A stretch of 64,000 nt of DNA from Sordariomycetes sp. S80-01Y. Lineage: Eukaryota > Ascomycota > Sordariomycetes. This document shows positions 34,252-45,307 of this stretch, in pieces. Position numbers and translations under genes: made by a program. Below the pieces are notes generated by a model. It was not told the origin of the DNA, did no database searches, and saw only the letters and a program-made list of their open reading frames with translations. The stretch is from positions 1,922,001 to 1,986,000 of the forward strand of contig JAXQJY010000026.1 in assembly GCA_037042185.1 (NCBI GenBank), written 5' to 3'. Numbering within the stretch: position 1 is the first letter of the stretch; every line of letters begins with the position of its first letter.

Positions 34252-35549
34252 ATGATTGACTCCGGATCCCAATTCTTCTGCTTGAGTGGGGATATTCCTA
34301 TCGGAGGTCCAACCACGTGGTATGTAATTGTGTGGGATCAGAGACGCGTTGTATCGGTAACGGTTGACGGTGAGGAGGAGGACGACAACGTTGCCATTGG
34401 GCATTTGCGCAGTCACATTGACCACCTATCATCTGATGTCCATCGCATTTATGTGTCGTCTTCTGGAGACATCATTTCAGAGTACAAGGACGCAGACAAC
34501 GACCGCACCTACTGCGTCCATTACCCGCACCTCTCAGAAGCGAACCTCCCGGATGGAATCCAGACGGTTCGTCGAGATGAGCTAGAGGAGCTGGACAGGC
34601 TCGGCCCTGACGTCGACCTTGTGAGATATCCTGCTTCAGCGTCATCGTCTGGCAAAACGGTACGGAGAGCCCGAGTTTGGGAGTGGCTGCTTGCCCACAA
34701 TGACTGACAACTGCGCAGGTTGCCTTCAAATACTACTTCATGTGGCAGTACGCCGACAAGTCATGGAAAGAGATGAACCTGTGGATGCGTCTCCCGAGAC
34801 ACCCCAACATCGTGCCCTTCGACCGGGTAGTGCTCGACGAGATCGAGGGGCGGGTAGTTGGCTTCACCAACGACTACGTCACAGGCGAGACTCTCGAGAA
34901 GAACAAGTCGCGCGTCTTCAAGCTGAAGTGGCTCCAGCAACTCACCCAAGTCGTGGATACCCTCAATCTCCGCTGCGGGATCGCGCACCAGGACGTCGCG
35001 CCCCGGAACCTTCTGGTAGATGACTCGACGGACTCAATCATGATCTTTGACTTCAACTTTGCCTCACGCATCGATCCTTCTATGCGAGACTTCATGGAAG
35101 GGTACATGGAAGATCGCAACGATGTCAAGGGGGTCATCTTCACCGTCTGCGAAATCGTCACGCGCGACAGCAGCCTGAGGAGCATCCCGCATGAAGAACA
35201 GCGGCTGGACGACCTCGGCGGCGAGTGGAAGCAGCATCCGGAAGTAGAGTTGGATCGGCCACTTGAGGATTACCGAGCCCTTCTCCATGAATGGAGGCAG
35301 CAAAGGATGGCTGCGGGTGCTTCCGACAGCAGCATCAACTGGCCCCCCAGGCCGTCTCCTCCCATAGAGACCACACATGGCATAGCCGCCAACGGACAAC
35401 CATATTCAACCAGCGCGGAAGCATGGTACAGATGGAGGAGAGATCTCCAGAAGACGGGCGAGAGCGTGTTGAGTTGGGAAAGGCCACCCCAAGCGTCTCT
35501 GCGCCCTGGGTGCCGGCTTTTGTCGACGGGGAGATTTATTGAAGAGTAG
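34252..35549 (+). CDS. Atypical protein kinase-like protein
   Basis: Two exons, join(34252..34659, 34719..35549), 412 aa; the intron is GTACGG...CGCAG with a CTGAC branch-like site. The N-terminal 130 residues are not recognised. Exon 2 starts VAFKYYFMWQYADKSWKEMN, where the Lys resembles the ATP-binding lysine of kinase subdomain II. HPNIVPFDRVV follows, as does a catalytic-loop motif HQDVAPRNLLV (HxD....N). The metal-binding motif reads DFN rather than DFG. No glycine-rich loop is visible. It belongs to the fungal kinase-like proteins related to small-molecule and protein kinases; activity is uncertain because of the altered motifs. Location and partner are unknown. Confidence 0.8.
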
Positions 35550-35782
35550 TCCTGCGGGTCACGCGTGGTCCAGAGTACAGCGAGATAAACATGGTTCGTA
35601 ACTAATAGAGCAAAGGTCATGAAGATCGTCACATTACAGTCTCGACAATCGCCACGGAGAAGTGGTCTCTATACTTAATATCCGAATGGCACCGCAGCCT
35701 CACCACGAAGCTCAGCCATGTCCAAGCAACCGAAACGCCGTACCAGCCTTCGTGCAAATGCGAGCATCAGGGTCATTCTCAT

Positions 35783-38307
35783 CTAATCAAACATATCCGC
35801 GCCCGACGGGCGGCTGCTGCTCCCTCGCCGCCTCTCCAGCCGCCTCCTCCGCCGGTTGTCCGCCGCCGCGCTCTCGCTCGTCTTGTTTCCAGGGCTGGGG
35901 CTCATCTGGCTCCAGGTGCCGTGGCTCTCCGGGCTGGCCAGACTGCCCAAGCTAGAGACCGTCTGACCTGCCGCCTGCGAGGTCCCCGATGGTCCCGCCT
36001 GCGCGCCTCCGGAGTAGTAGGCCGAGTCCTTATTCCGCCTGCCCTTTGCGAACGCGGGATGCGGTGGTGATAGCGGTCCCAAGGTGTCAGGCTCTGACTC
36101 TACGCGATGCTCGGCCGCAGACTCGGCGCGTCGCTGGGACGAATCGCGCCGGTAGCGGCTGCGGCTGTGGGAGGGCGAGTCGATGGAGCTCTCGGAGTCA
36201 GCGCGGCTTCGACTTCGGTTGCCGCGGGCTTGCCGGGCTTCCTCTTCCGTGAGGCGGCGCAGGGTCACGTTCCTGTCGCGGTCATCATGTACCTTTAGCT
36301 TCACGCTGACGGGTTGACTGTGCGGTGAGCCGTAACGCTCGCGGTGCTGGTCCTCCTCAGCTGCGAGCTCGGAAGCACGGGCTGCCGCGGCGGCTGAGGC
36401 CCGCTCGCCGTCGCGTCTCCGTCGAGACGAGTTGCGTCTTTGCGGGGGTCGCGCATCCGAGAGGTAGGATGTGTCGAGGTCTGAAGGCTCAGGTGGCATC
36501 GCCGGCATCGCGACGGGGTCGATGTGTCGCTGGGATCGTGAGCGAGACCGGGAGTGACCCATCCGTGGCGGCGGCGGGGCGGTGTAGCTCGTGTGGTCGT
36601 CGGTGAAGGATGATTCTGTCATTTCCGTCGGCGCTGACGGCGGGGGGTATCCTGTTGACCTCCGCACCGTTGTTCGCCGCTCGGGTCGTCTGGTCGGCGA
36701 AGGATGGCCGTCGCCCGTGTATCGCGAGTCGGTCAAGCCGGAGCGCATGTCGTCTTCTTCGTCCAGCCGGCGCTGCTCCTCCTTTCGCGCCCTCCGATCG
36801 GCCATCTTCTTGCCAAACCAGCCGAGACCAAGGCCCCCTAAGATGCCCTTGGCGAGACCACCACCGCGAGACGGCTCGTCGTCAGGATGCTGCCGCCTCG
36901 AAGGGCTGACATACTCGGAGAATTCCGAGTCGTCGAAGCTGTTGCGTCGCCCTCCTCTGCGTGCCTGACGGGGAGTGACGGGTCGTGGCGCTCCCAGCCT
37001 CGAATCAGCCGCCCCGAGCGCACCAGCCATAGCGGTGCGATCACCTGGTGGAGACATCAGCGAAGTCGCCGTCGGATCACCTCGGGTGAAGCGTGTGCTC
37101 TCGGTGAGCTCGCTGCTGATGTCGCTGGGGAGCACACCCCGTCCGGATCGGTGCCGGCGTGGGGTTTCAGTCGAAACAGCCGAGTACTCATCGTCACGTA
37201 CGCCCCGGCGCCTGTCCATGAAGTTGCCAAACAGCTTGCCTGCGCCGACGAATGCAGCAGCAGCACCTAGGCCCTTCATCAGATTGTTCCCCCCACCACT
37301 CTTTCGAGGCCCGAGTTCGGTGTACTTTTCCGAGTCGTAGTAGCTGGCTGATCCCCTCCGCGACGGCAGAACCTCAGGCCCTCGGCTGCGGCCAGACGGG
37401 GATGTGCTGCGGCTGCTGCCGCCGTCCTTCTTCCTGCCCCTCATCCAGTACCACGCCGCGCCGCCAGCCGCCAGAGGGCCGAGCCACTTCCACTTGCTGC
37501 TCGACTCGGGCTTCACGTCGGAGAAGTACTCGGATTCGGTGACCCTGGTGTGCACAGCCTCCGACCGAGATGTGTCGATCATCAGCTCACGACGGCTTCC
37601 GGACCTGAAGTTGAGGATGAAGTACAGAACGAGCAAGAAGACCATCCACACCGTGTACAAGATGAAGAGGTACAGCGGCGCGCCGTACAAGGTGAGCCCC
37701 AGCGGAATCTGCACAATGCCCAGAAGGGCGATTGCTCTCCCACTCCATTGGTGCAGAGTCACTCTTAGCGAGTGCAGTTTCTTCAGGTTGCGGATAATCC
37801 TGCCACCCACAAATTGAAGAATAAACAAGACCATGAGGGCCACGCCGATGCCGTGGTGCGGGTTCGTTAATGCACGATTCGGGCCAACAGCGAGATTGCC
37901 GAGAATGAAGACGACGATGAGCAGCAGGCCGGAGAGGATCTGGAGGTAGGCGTGGTATTTGACGGCGTAGCCCGGGCGGCCTCCGTAGAAGCGCACGGTG
38001 AAGACGGCCGTGGGAACGAGGAGGAGGAACACGAAGGCGGCGAGGATGCCATGAGCGAGTATCATCTTGTGGTACTGGTCGAGCGTCGCGAAGCGATTAC
38101 CCATGCCTGGAGGTGTTAGTCAGGGGCAGCAGCAGCACTAGAAGCGGGCTCACCATTGTAGCGGGTGGTGTCAAAGTTGGTTCCCTCGAGATTCGGCAGC
38201 AGAAAGGTGTTCTTCCGAAAGTCCCAGGTGCCGTCCCCTACGACCAAGGTTTCGGAGTCGTAGGAGGCGGCGCCTGGAGACGAGAACTCGTCAGAGGTCG
38301 GCGCCAT
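35783..38307 (-). CDS. Cytochrome b561-domain membrane protein with long disordered tail
   Basis: Two exons, complement(join(35783..38106, 38154..38307)), 825 aa. The intron (GTGAGC...CTCCAG) joins ..TTRYNG to MGNRFATLDQYHK. Five or six hydrophobic helices follow, with well-placed histidines (AHGILAAF, KYHAYLQ, NPHHGIGVAL, LHQWSGRAIALL), the pattern of a b561-type haem-binding, transmembrane electron-transfer domain. The remaining 570 residues are Arg/Ser/Asp-rich and disordered, with two short Gly/Ala segments (LMKGLGAAAAFVGAGKLFG; GGGLAKGILGGLGLGWFG) resembling glycine-zipper motifs. Fungal proteins of this layout have no settled function; ferric reduction or membrane scaffolding are possible. 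Confidence 0.85.
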
Positions 38308-38871
38308 GAAGGCGACGGCGACGGGGGCGCCTCAGTCGCAGCAGCGGGGGTGAGTCAATTTCCTTGAGTCGATGTTCTGGTATGCGGGTTGGCCACGAGG
38401 CGTGCTGAGGTGAGGAATGTTGGTGTCGCGGCTGTCGAGTCCTCGCAGCGGACAATGTTTGGGTATCGGCGGGGTTGGGTGCTACAGACCGCTAATTCAT
38501 GGGCGGTGATGAGGTGGCGCAATCCGCGATGTGTTTGGCGAGAAAATGAGGCCACCGACAACTGCAGACTGTCAAGATGGAGCAAAGTTCATGACGCTGC
38601 AAAGCCAAGAGGAGCAGCCGCATCGCTCGAGGCCAAAGGTTGTTTCTCGAGCTTCCTGCTGATCCGTCGTGCTTGTTGCCGGGCGACGGGCGCAGGACCC
38701 TTGCCGCGCTAGTCCAGCCACAGGTCGCCCGGGCCCAGGTGTGGCTGATGTGGCTTGGCTCCGGGGGTATCCGCCACGATTAGCCGGACCTGCCAAGTTG
38801 CTAGTGGCTGATGTCGTAAATAGTCCGTTTCCTTCATGTTATTGGTCGCGCGTGTTTCAGGAACTAACATC
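38308..38871. other. Intergenic, about 560 bp
   Basis: Promoter side of the b561 gene. No protein or RNA gene recognised. Confidence 0.45.
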
Positions 38872-39830
38872 ATGGATCATGTTGCGGCATTGAATCTCAT
38901 TGACGCCCAAGACTCATATGCAAGATGGCGCGGACGAAAGCTTAGAGCATACCTCGCAACGTCTCATTCAAAGACCACACGGGCAAGATAGCCTGGATGT
39001 CATGGACCAGCTCTGAGTGCACAGACGGATCTCCCTTCTCTGGCATGGTGGGTATTCTATATGGTAAACCCCGACATGACTCCCGAATCTTTCAATGGTT
39101 ATGACTTCAAGCGAGGCCTCGAGGCGCTGGGTGACGTGACGGATTGCTGTCATTTTCATTACGAATTCTTCTTCCTCCCTAATGCTTCGATTGACGAATG
39201 CGTTGCCCACTACCGAGGCGAGATGTCTGCTCGAGGCACGATCTGGGATCAAATTCGAGAGGTGGCTACGGCAAAGGAGATGCAGAGCCTCCAGAACGAG
39301 CCTAGAGAAGACTCGGGTGAAGGGATCAGCGACGACGTGGCCGCTCTCAAACTCAGCGCAAACCACAGAGAGTCCTACGGCGAGCAAGTCAGACAAGGTC
39401 AGAGGCTCCCCGGTCTTGGATGACCACTGCAGGAGCCCGGCGATATCTTCAGCCGGTATAAAGGTGGCCTTTTCGTGTACCCACACGCCGACGTTAACTG
39501 GGACGGCACTGATGCAAGTGCCCGTGAGATCTGTCTGGTGAATTTCGACCCTATCCCCATCAGTGACGAGGAATGGAGGGACGGGACATCTTTGATCGGA
39601 TGGAACATCCTATCCACCCACAATGGCTCCCTGCTGCCCCATCACCGGAAAGCAGAAGAAGAGAGGGCGAATTTGTGACCCTCGAGCTGGACAACAGTCT
39701 TCTCAGGTGGATGATAGGCATGAGAGAGTCCATTGGCGCTTGGAGGCCCAGAATGCAACACACAATGCGATCGATATGGGCTGGCAGTCCTGGTAATACA
39801 TTCGGCAGCAATGCTAGCCATCTAATTTAG
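38872..39830 (+). pseudogene. Possible decaying or misread gene, family not recognised
   Basis: Several stretches look coding but do not join cleanly. From the ATG at 38872 the frame reads NLIDAQDSYARWRGRKLRAY and stops at TAG 38989-38991. The same frame reopens with LAWWVFYMVNPDMTPESFNG and runs to a TGA at 39421-39423, which a 45-nt intron (39388-39432, GTCAGA...CTGCAG) could remove. It then continues as GDIFSRYKGGLFVYPHADV up to a stop at 39676. A second frame, 39573-39830, also looks coding (LELDNSLLRWMIGMRESI). An intron across the first TAG (38961-39017) is possible but has a poor donor. It is either a gene with weak introns or a host gene losing function. Confidence 0.35.
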
Positions 39831-40713
39831 AAGAGCTCTGGCAAGAAATATGATAAGACGACGACCTCCATCGTTATCTGCCCTTTTCTACGATGTTGCT
39901 ACTACAGTAGCGTCATGTTGTCGTTCCTCATGTGCCTGGATCTTGCGTTTGTTGCAACGTCACACCCGGAACGAGCGAGCGATGAGCTGCACTGCCCTGC
40001 AGTCCGACAAGGATGAAATCTGGAACAGGGACCGACCCCTTTAACTGGAGCGCGTGCTGGTTTTGTTCTGAGTCTGGGGCGCCCATGCAGGTGACAAAAG
40101 TAATTGTACCTCACGCTGAGAAAGGTACTGACTAGTGCCGAGTCTCAGCTCTCGCGTGCCAAGAAATCTTCACTTGCACCGCTGACCTATCACAGTATTT
40201 ACGCATCCCCAATGACCCACTTGACCGCAGACTCGGACACGCATTACGGCACCGGCTCGACTGTCGCCGTCAGTGTATGTTGCCGAAAATGCATTCCATT
40301 AATACATTGCCTGTGATTGTTGGTTCGATTCTGCACCGACTCCCAAAGACCATGTCCGTCTCAGCTGTAAAATCCGAAAAACACACTACCCCAAAACGTA
40401 TTCCTTGTCATTGTCGGCTCGTATCTCGGCGCCTAAGCGAGTATATCCCCCAGTGGTGGGCCCTGACTTGGCGCAGCGGTCGAGTATATGGTTCACTGCC
40501 GCATTCTTTGCTTAATCTCGTATTGGAGATGCCTTGGGCTCTATGATGACATTATAATTGCAGATCCTCCTCGCCGGACTTAGCATTGCCCGCGGACTCT
40601 CAAACTTATGGAGTAACGCAAATTAACGTCCCCCGAACAACTAGACTGCACACGCACGCAGGACCAACCTTCCTAACAATTTATTGTTCCATTGTAGCCG
40701 TACGTCAAGACGG
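39831..40713. other. Intergenic, AT-richer, no gene seen
   Basis: About 880 bp between the doubtful gene and the MARVEL-like gene. Base composition is more AT-rich than in flanking genes, and no conserved frame is visible. It may be decayed sequence. Confidence 0.45.
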
Positions 40714-41226
40714 CTACACACTGTTCAATTCAACCCTCTGCGAGTCCACTTCCAGAGCCTGCTTGGCGATCTTTACTTGTCTCCTCCGAACGCAGCACCA
40801 AGCGCATCCATGGAAGCAGCTCGCCAGCCAAAGGCCCATGCTGATAATCGCGAACGCCATCGCGGCCACGAGCTTTCGAGTCCTTTCGGTGGTCAGGCTT
40901 CCGTCGCTCTCATCTTTGCCCTCGTAGCCGTCGAACGCAGTGCTGCCCAGAGTGCCAGCGGCTGCTGCCCACAGGACCGCCAGGCAGAAGTCTAATATGA
41001 GCCATGCTTTGCTCTCCAGGGTCGTGAGGCAGTGGACGATGTCGGTAAATATCGACAGCACCGTGACGACAAAAGTGTAGATGTGGTTTGTCTTGGTGGC
41101 GCTGGCGGCGAAGTCGGCTGCTGCGATGCCGAGGGTGACGACGGCGAGGACAAATTGTGAGATACGTATAGCTGCTCGAACTTTGAGACCGAATGGCCCG
41201 GCGAGAGCCCAATAGTTGCCTTTCAT
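40714..41226 (-). CDS. MARVEL-like four-helix membrane protein
   Basis: Intronless, 170 aa. Four hydrophobic segments are seen: IRISQFVLAVVTLGIAAADF, IYTFVVTVLSIFTDIVHCL, AWLILDFCLAVLWAAAAG and VAAMAFAIISMGLWLASCF. Spacing, the short extracytoplasmic acidic loop after TM3 (GYEGKDESDG) and a short basic/acidic C tail fit fungal MARVEL-domain proteins, which sit in the plasma membrane or trafficking membranes. A Cys-rich end (HGCAWCCVRRR) next to the last helix could be palmitoylated. The specific role is unknown. Confidence 0.8.
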   Translation of the reverse strand: MKGNYWALAGPFGLKVRAAIRISQFVLAVVTLGIAAADFAASATKTNHIYTFVVTVLSIFTDIVHCLTTLESKAWLILDFCLAVLWAAAAGTLGSTAFDGYEGKDESDGSLTTERTRKLVAAMAFAIISMGLWLASCFHGCAWCCVRRRQVKIAKQALEVDSQRVELNSV

Positions 41227-41981
41227 TCCGTGGGCTTGGGCTGCGGCGAGAGGTCGTGTCAGGGCGAGGAATTAAGGAGAGGCGACCTGCGGTGCATGAG
41301 CAGAGATACGCGGCACGCTGCGAACTGATAGAGCTAGGAAACAAGAAGAAGATATTCAGTGGCATTGTTGTTGCCTGGGCTTAACGCCGGGGGCTGAAGT
41401 ATTATGATCCTCAGGTCGTGAGTCAGGATCCAATCGGGACCAACCGCATCTTTTAAGCATTCGATGCGACTCGCACCGCATATCATCATCACACAGCGGA
41501 TCCATGTATCCACATTCGGTACATGCGCCCTGCATTGACTATACGGAAGCTATTGTATGAAGTTAGTCAGGTGGGGTTAGCGAAAGTCACCAGGCAAAAC
41601 AAGGAAAAAAGGGAGAAGGGGGGCAACCACTCATCCACAGCACGAAACAGCCATAGCCTACTGACCATACCGGCACAGTCTCCCGATGCGTCACCACGGA
41701 GAGCCTTACGGAGAATGGATCGCTCAACAGCTTACGTAGTCTGGCGAGGGTGTCCCCGAGGTCCACGCCAAGGCCATACCGGCGCCTTGGTGGCAGCAAC
41801 CTTTGACGGTGACCTCCGTGCTCTTGAGGTGTAAATTTCCTCGACCCTTCAACGCTTTGGCAAGGTGAACCTCCTTGCATCGTCCAGCGCGCTCCTTATT
41901 GCCTGCCATCGCCTCTCCTTAATGACGCTATGCTGCTCTTGTTTCGCGTATGAACCAGCTGGAACTGCTGCTGTACTAATC
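41227..41981. other. Divergent promoter region, MARVEL-like and glycosyltransferase genes
   Basis: About 755 bp. An in-frame ATG at 41865 would extend the glycosyltransferase by 39 mostly hydrophobic residues. No separate gene is supported. Confidence 0.4.
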
Positions 41982-44707
41982 ATGGATCACCAAGAAGACC
42001 CCGATGCGAGTATAGTGCTGCCGTCCGGTCAACAGCAAGCAATGTCGTCCCACGAGCCTCCACCCCCATACTCCCCAGAGCCAGAAGCAATCTCACACGA
42101 CAACAGCACCGGCGCCCAGGTCGGATGCAAACACAGAACCAAATCTAAAGTTAACATCTGTATCAATATCAACATCCAGGTTGTTGGGTCTAGGGGCGAC
42201 ATTCAGCCATTCATCGCGCTCGGGGTCGCGCTCAAGCATGACGGCCACCGCGTCAGGCTCTCCACGCATGCTCAATTCAGCAATGCCGTGACCTCGTCAG
42301 GCTTGGAATTCTTCGACATCGGTGGAGATCCAGCAGACCTCATGGCCTTCATGGCCGAGAGCCCTTCGATCATTCCCAGCATGAAGCAGATCCGCGCGGG
42401 CGTTATACAGAAGAAGCGAGCAATGTTCATAGAAATGCTTGGAGGCTTGTGGCGATCATGCATAGAGGCAGACATGGAGTCCCACGTGCCCTTCGTGGCC
42501 GACGCCATCATCGCGAATCCCCCCAGCTTCGCCCATGTGCACTGCGCGCAAGCATTGGGCGTTCCCGTCCACCTCATGTTCACCATGCCCTGGTCCAGTA
42601 CGAAGGCCTTCCCGCACCCATTGGCCAGCATCTCCACGTCCAAAATAGACTGGAAAACGGCCAACGACGCGTCATATGCTGCGGTGGAGATGCTCACTTG
42701 GCAAGGGTAAGCGATCCTACCGCAGGCCCGCGCCATTATCTAGGATGAGAGTGCTAAGGGACTCGCAGACTTGGTGATATCGTGAATGACTGGAGAAAGA
42801 ACAAACTAGGCCTAGAGCCAGTACCGGGAACAGAGGGTCACCGACTCTTGGAAGCACTGGAGGTTCCATTTACGTACTGCTGGTCTCCGTCGCTGGTAGC
42901 GAAACCCGAAGATTGGGGAGACCATATAGGTGAGATTGCAAGAGATCAAGAACTCTAGGCACTGGCATGAGCCATTTCCAGCTAATGAAGGATTACCTAG
43001 ATGTATGCGGATTCTTCTTCAGAGAGCCACCTGTCTATACGCCCACTCCCGACCTAGAAGAGTTCCTCCAGGCCGGACCTCCGCCCGTCTACATCGGATT
43101 CGGTAGCATCGTAATCAGCGGTGGCGAGGGCCTTCTTGTCACGGTTTTGAGCGCGGTAAGAGAAGTGGGTGTGAGAGCTGTTGTTGGTCAGGGCTGGAGT
43201 AATCTGGCGGGGGAGAACACGGGCGACGTCTTCTTCCTCGGGGACTGTCCCCACGAGTGGCTCTTCCCAAAAGTAGCGGCTGTCGTCCATCATGGGGGCG
43301 CAGGGACTACCGCCTGCGGACTGCGCTTCGGGAGGCCTACAGCCATTATTCCGTTCTTTGGAGAGTGAGTTCGCCGTGTATCAAATCGAGCGACGGACTA
43401 TCTGACGATGCTGAACAGCCAGCCCTTCTGGGGGAAGGTCATAGCAATGACCGGAGCTGGTCCTGAGCCCATCCCCTATCGATCCTTGACATCAAGCGGT
43501 CTCGCCCAAGCCATAGAGTTCTGCCTCACCACCAAGGCAGGGGAAGCGGCAGAGAGGATCGCGCACTCCATGCGAGCTGAGGATGGGGTAACAGCAGCCG
43601 TGCAATCATTCTACAAACATCTACCGCTTGAGAAGATGAAATGCGACTTCTTCCCTGATCAGACCGCAGCCTTAGTGTGCGGTAGGGGCAAGAAGGCGGT
43701 GAGAATGTGCAAGCCGGTTGCGTCGGTGCTGGTCAAGAATGAGCGCCTCGAGATGAAGCAGCTCTCACCGTAAGTTTGCATGCCTGGCGCAGAATTTCCG
43801 TCCAATTGTGACCTCTTATCTGAACATACACAGGTACCGTTCAAATCCTTTGGTGATAGAAAACGTTCGTTGGGACCCATTCACCGCGGTGTCCGCGGCG
43901 GCGATCTCGACGCTTTTGACCATGGTGACTGACACCATTGATATCGTTGTCAAGCCTGTGCAAGCCCACCGTCGGCGGTACGATGAGCGGCACCAGCCAA
44001 AGGAAGACGTTGCTGCTGAACCCGACTTGGACAAACTCGAATCGAAGATCATGGAGGACCCGATACGGCCCCCGCCATCATTTGCCATGCTGCCCATGGG
44101 CGACGCCACGCAAACCGGGTGGCTGCAGAAACTACTTGGACGCGTATCAAATCACAGAACAGCGTCCACGGAGCCGCATGAGCGCACCGCTGCGTCCGTC
44201 GTTGGGGGCGTGGGCAAACTAGCCGGCAACACGACCAAGGGCATACTGGTGGATCTGCCCTTGGCGCTCACCGAGGGGCTTCGAGCTGTGCCGAGGCTTT
44301 ATGACTCTCCTGTACGCAAGCAGAGCGGCGTTTACGACTTGCGCAGTGGCCTTTCGGTGGCTGGAAAAACGTTCTGCGAGGGTATGTCAGCCAGCGTTAC
44401 GGACATATTCAGCTACACGTACCATGGCAAGATGGAAGAGGGCGCGGCTGGTGCGGCGAAAGGCATGGCCAAGGGGACGGCCAGCCTTGTGGCCAATTTT
44501 ACTTCTTCGACGTTTGGACTGTTCTCGTACCCGGCGCAGGGCATCTATCGAAGCATATGGACCAAGACGCACGAGTCGCCTCTGCAGCAGATGTTGGCAG
44601 CGAAGATCGTAGAGGGAGACTGGGTCGTCTCGGAAGATGAGAGATGGAGCAGGGATAGTGGAGTAATCTTGCAGGATTTTAATGGACTGATGGCCAGTAG
44701 ATCATAG
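41982..44707 (+). CDS. Atg26-like sterol/UDP-glycosyltransferase
   Basis: Five exons, join(41982..42706, 42769..42929, 43001..43364, 43419..43769, 43834..44707), 824 aa; every junction is GT-AG and in phase. Residues from about 65 hold the N-terminal domain of GT28/sterol glucosyltransferases (VVGSRGDIQPFIALGVALK). The UGT signature follows: PPPVYIGFGSIVI, then VAAVVHHGGAGTTACGLRFG near 391, and PFFGDQPFWGKVI, whose Asp is made by splicing exon 3 to exon 4. The C-terminal 300 residues contain a Gly/Ala-rich region (GAAGAAKGMAKGTASLV) found in many filamentous-fungal members. There is no PH or GRAM domain as in Atg26. It likely transfers glucose to a sterol or other lipid. Confidence 0.92.
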
Positions 44708-44767
44708 CTGTTCGCTTCAACGGGGTGCTACTTGGCATTGCTTGCCATGATGCTCAATCTATCGCAC

Positions 44768-45307
44768 TCAAAGAGCCACGTTCTCCCACTTGCTCAGGTA
44801 GCGCACACCGCTGAGCTTGAACAGCTGCGTAATCGGACAGCGTCTCTCGACCTCGGACACAAAACGCTTGAACTCGGCCGCCTCACTTCCGCCCTTGATG
44901 TCCGTCTGCACACGCACCCTGAGCGCGACGCTCTCCCAGTTCGGATTGCCCTGCTCGCCGCCGACCAGCACCGACGTCGGCAGCACGCCCTCGAGCGACA
45001 CGTCCCACGAGCCCAGCCTGACACCGTGATCTTTGGCGACGACGGAGCCGGTGACCTGGTTGCAGGACGTGAGGCTGGCGAGGGAGTACGAAACGGGAGA
45101 CGGCGCCGAGTCCTCGCCGCCGAGTGTTGTGTAAGTGTCGGCCGTGAAAGAGTACGGCTTGCCCTCGATGGTGACGAGTTGCTTAGTGCCGGATCCGCGA
45201 CCGCTGATTGTGACTGGGATGGATTGATGACGGGGGGCGGAGGTGGACAGGAGTCGGCGGACGAAGGGGGTCGCCCGCCCGGGACGAAAGACGTTGCCGC
45301 GAAGCAT
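44768..45307 (-). CDS. OsmC-like mitochondrial protein
   Basis: Intronless, 179 aa. The N terminus (MLRGNVFRPGRATPFVRRLL) is a clear mitochondrial presequence. The body has the OsmC/Ohr fold layout: PYSFTADTYTTLGGEDSAPS, then a single cysteine in SLASLTSCNQVTGSVVAKDHG, and the second half VERRCPITQLFKLSGV. Both redox cysteines (in SLTSCNQ and RRCPI) are present. Family members detoxify organic hydroperoxides using these cysteines. It converges with the glycosyltransferase gene only about 60 bp away. Confidence 0.88.
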   Translation of the reverse strand: MLRGNVFRPGRATPFVRRLLSTSAPRHQSIPVTISGRGSGTKQLVTIEGKPYSFTADTYTTLGGEDSAPSPVSYSLASLTSCNQVTGSVVAKDHGVRLGSWDVSLEGVLPTSVLVGGEQGNPNWESVALRVRVQTDIKGGSEAAEFKRFVSEVERRCPITQLFKLSGVRYLSKWENVAL

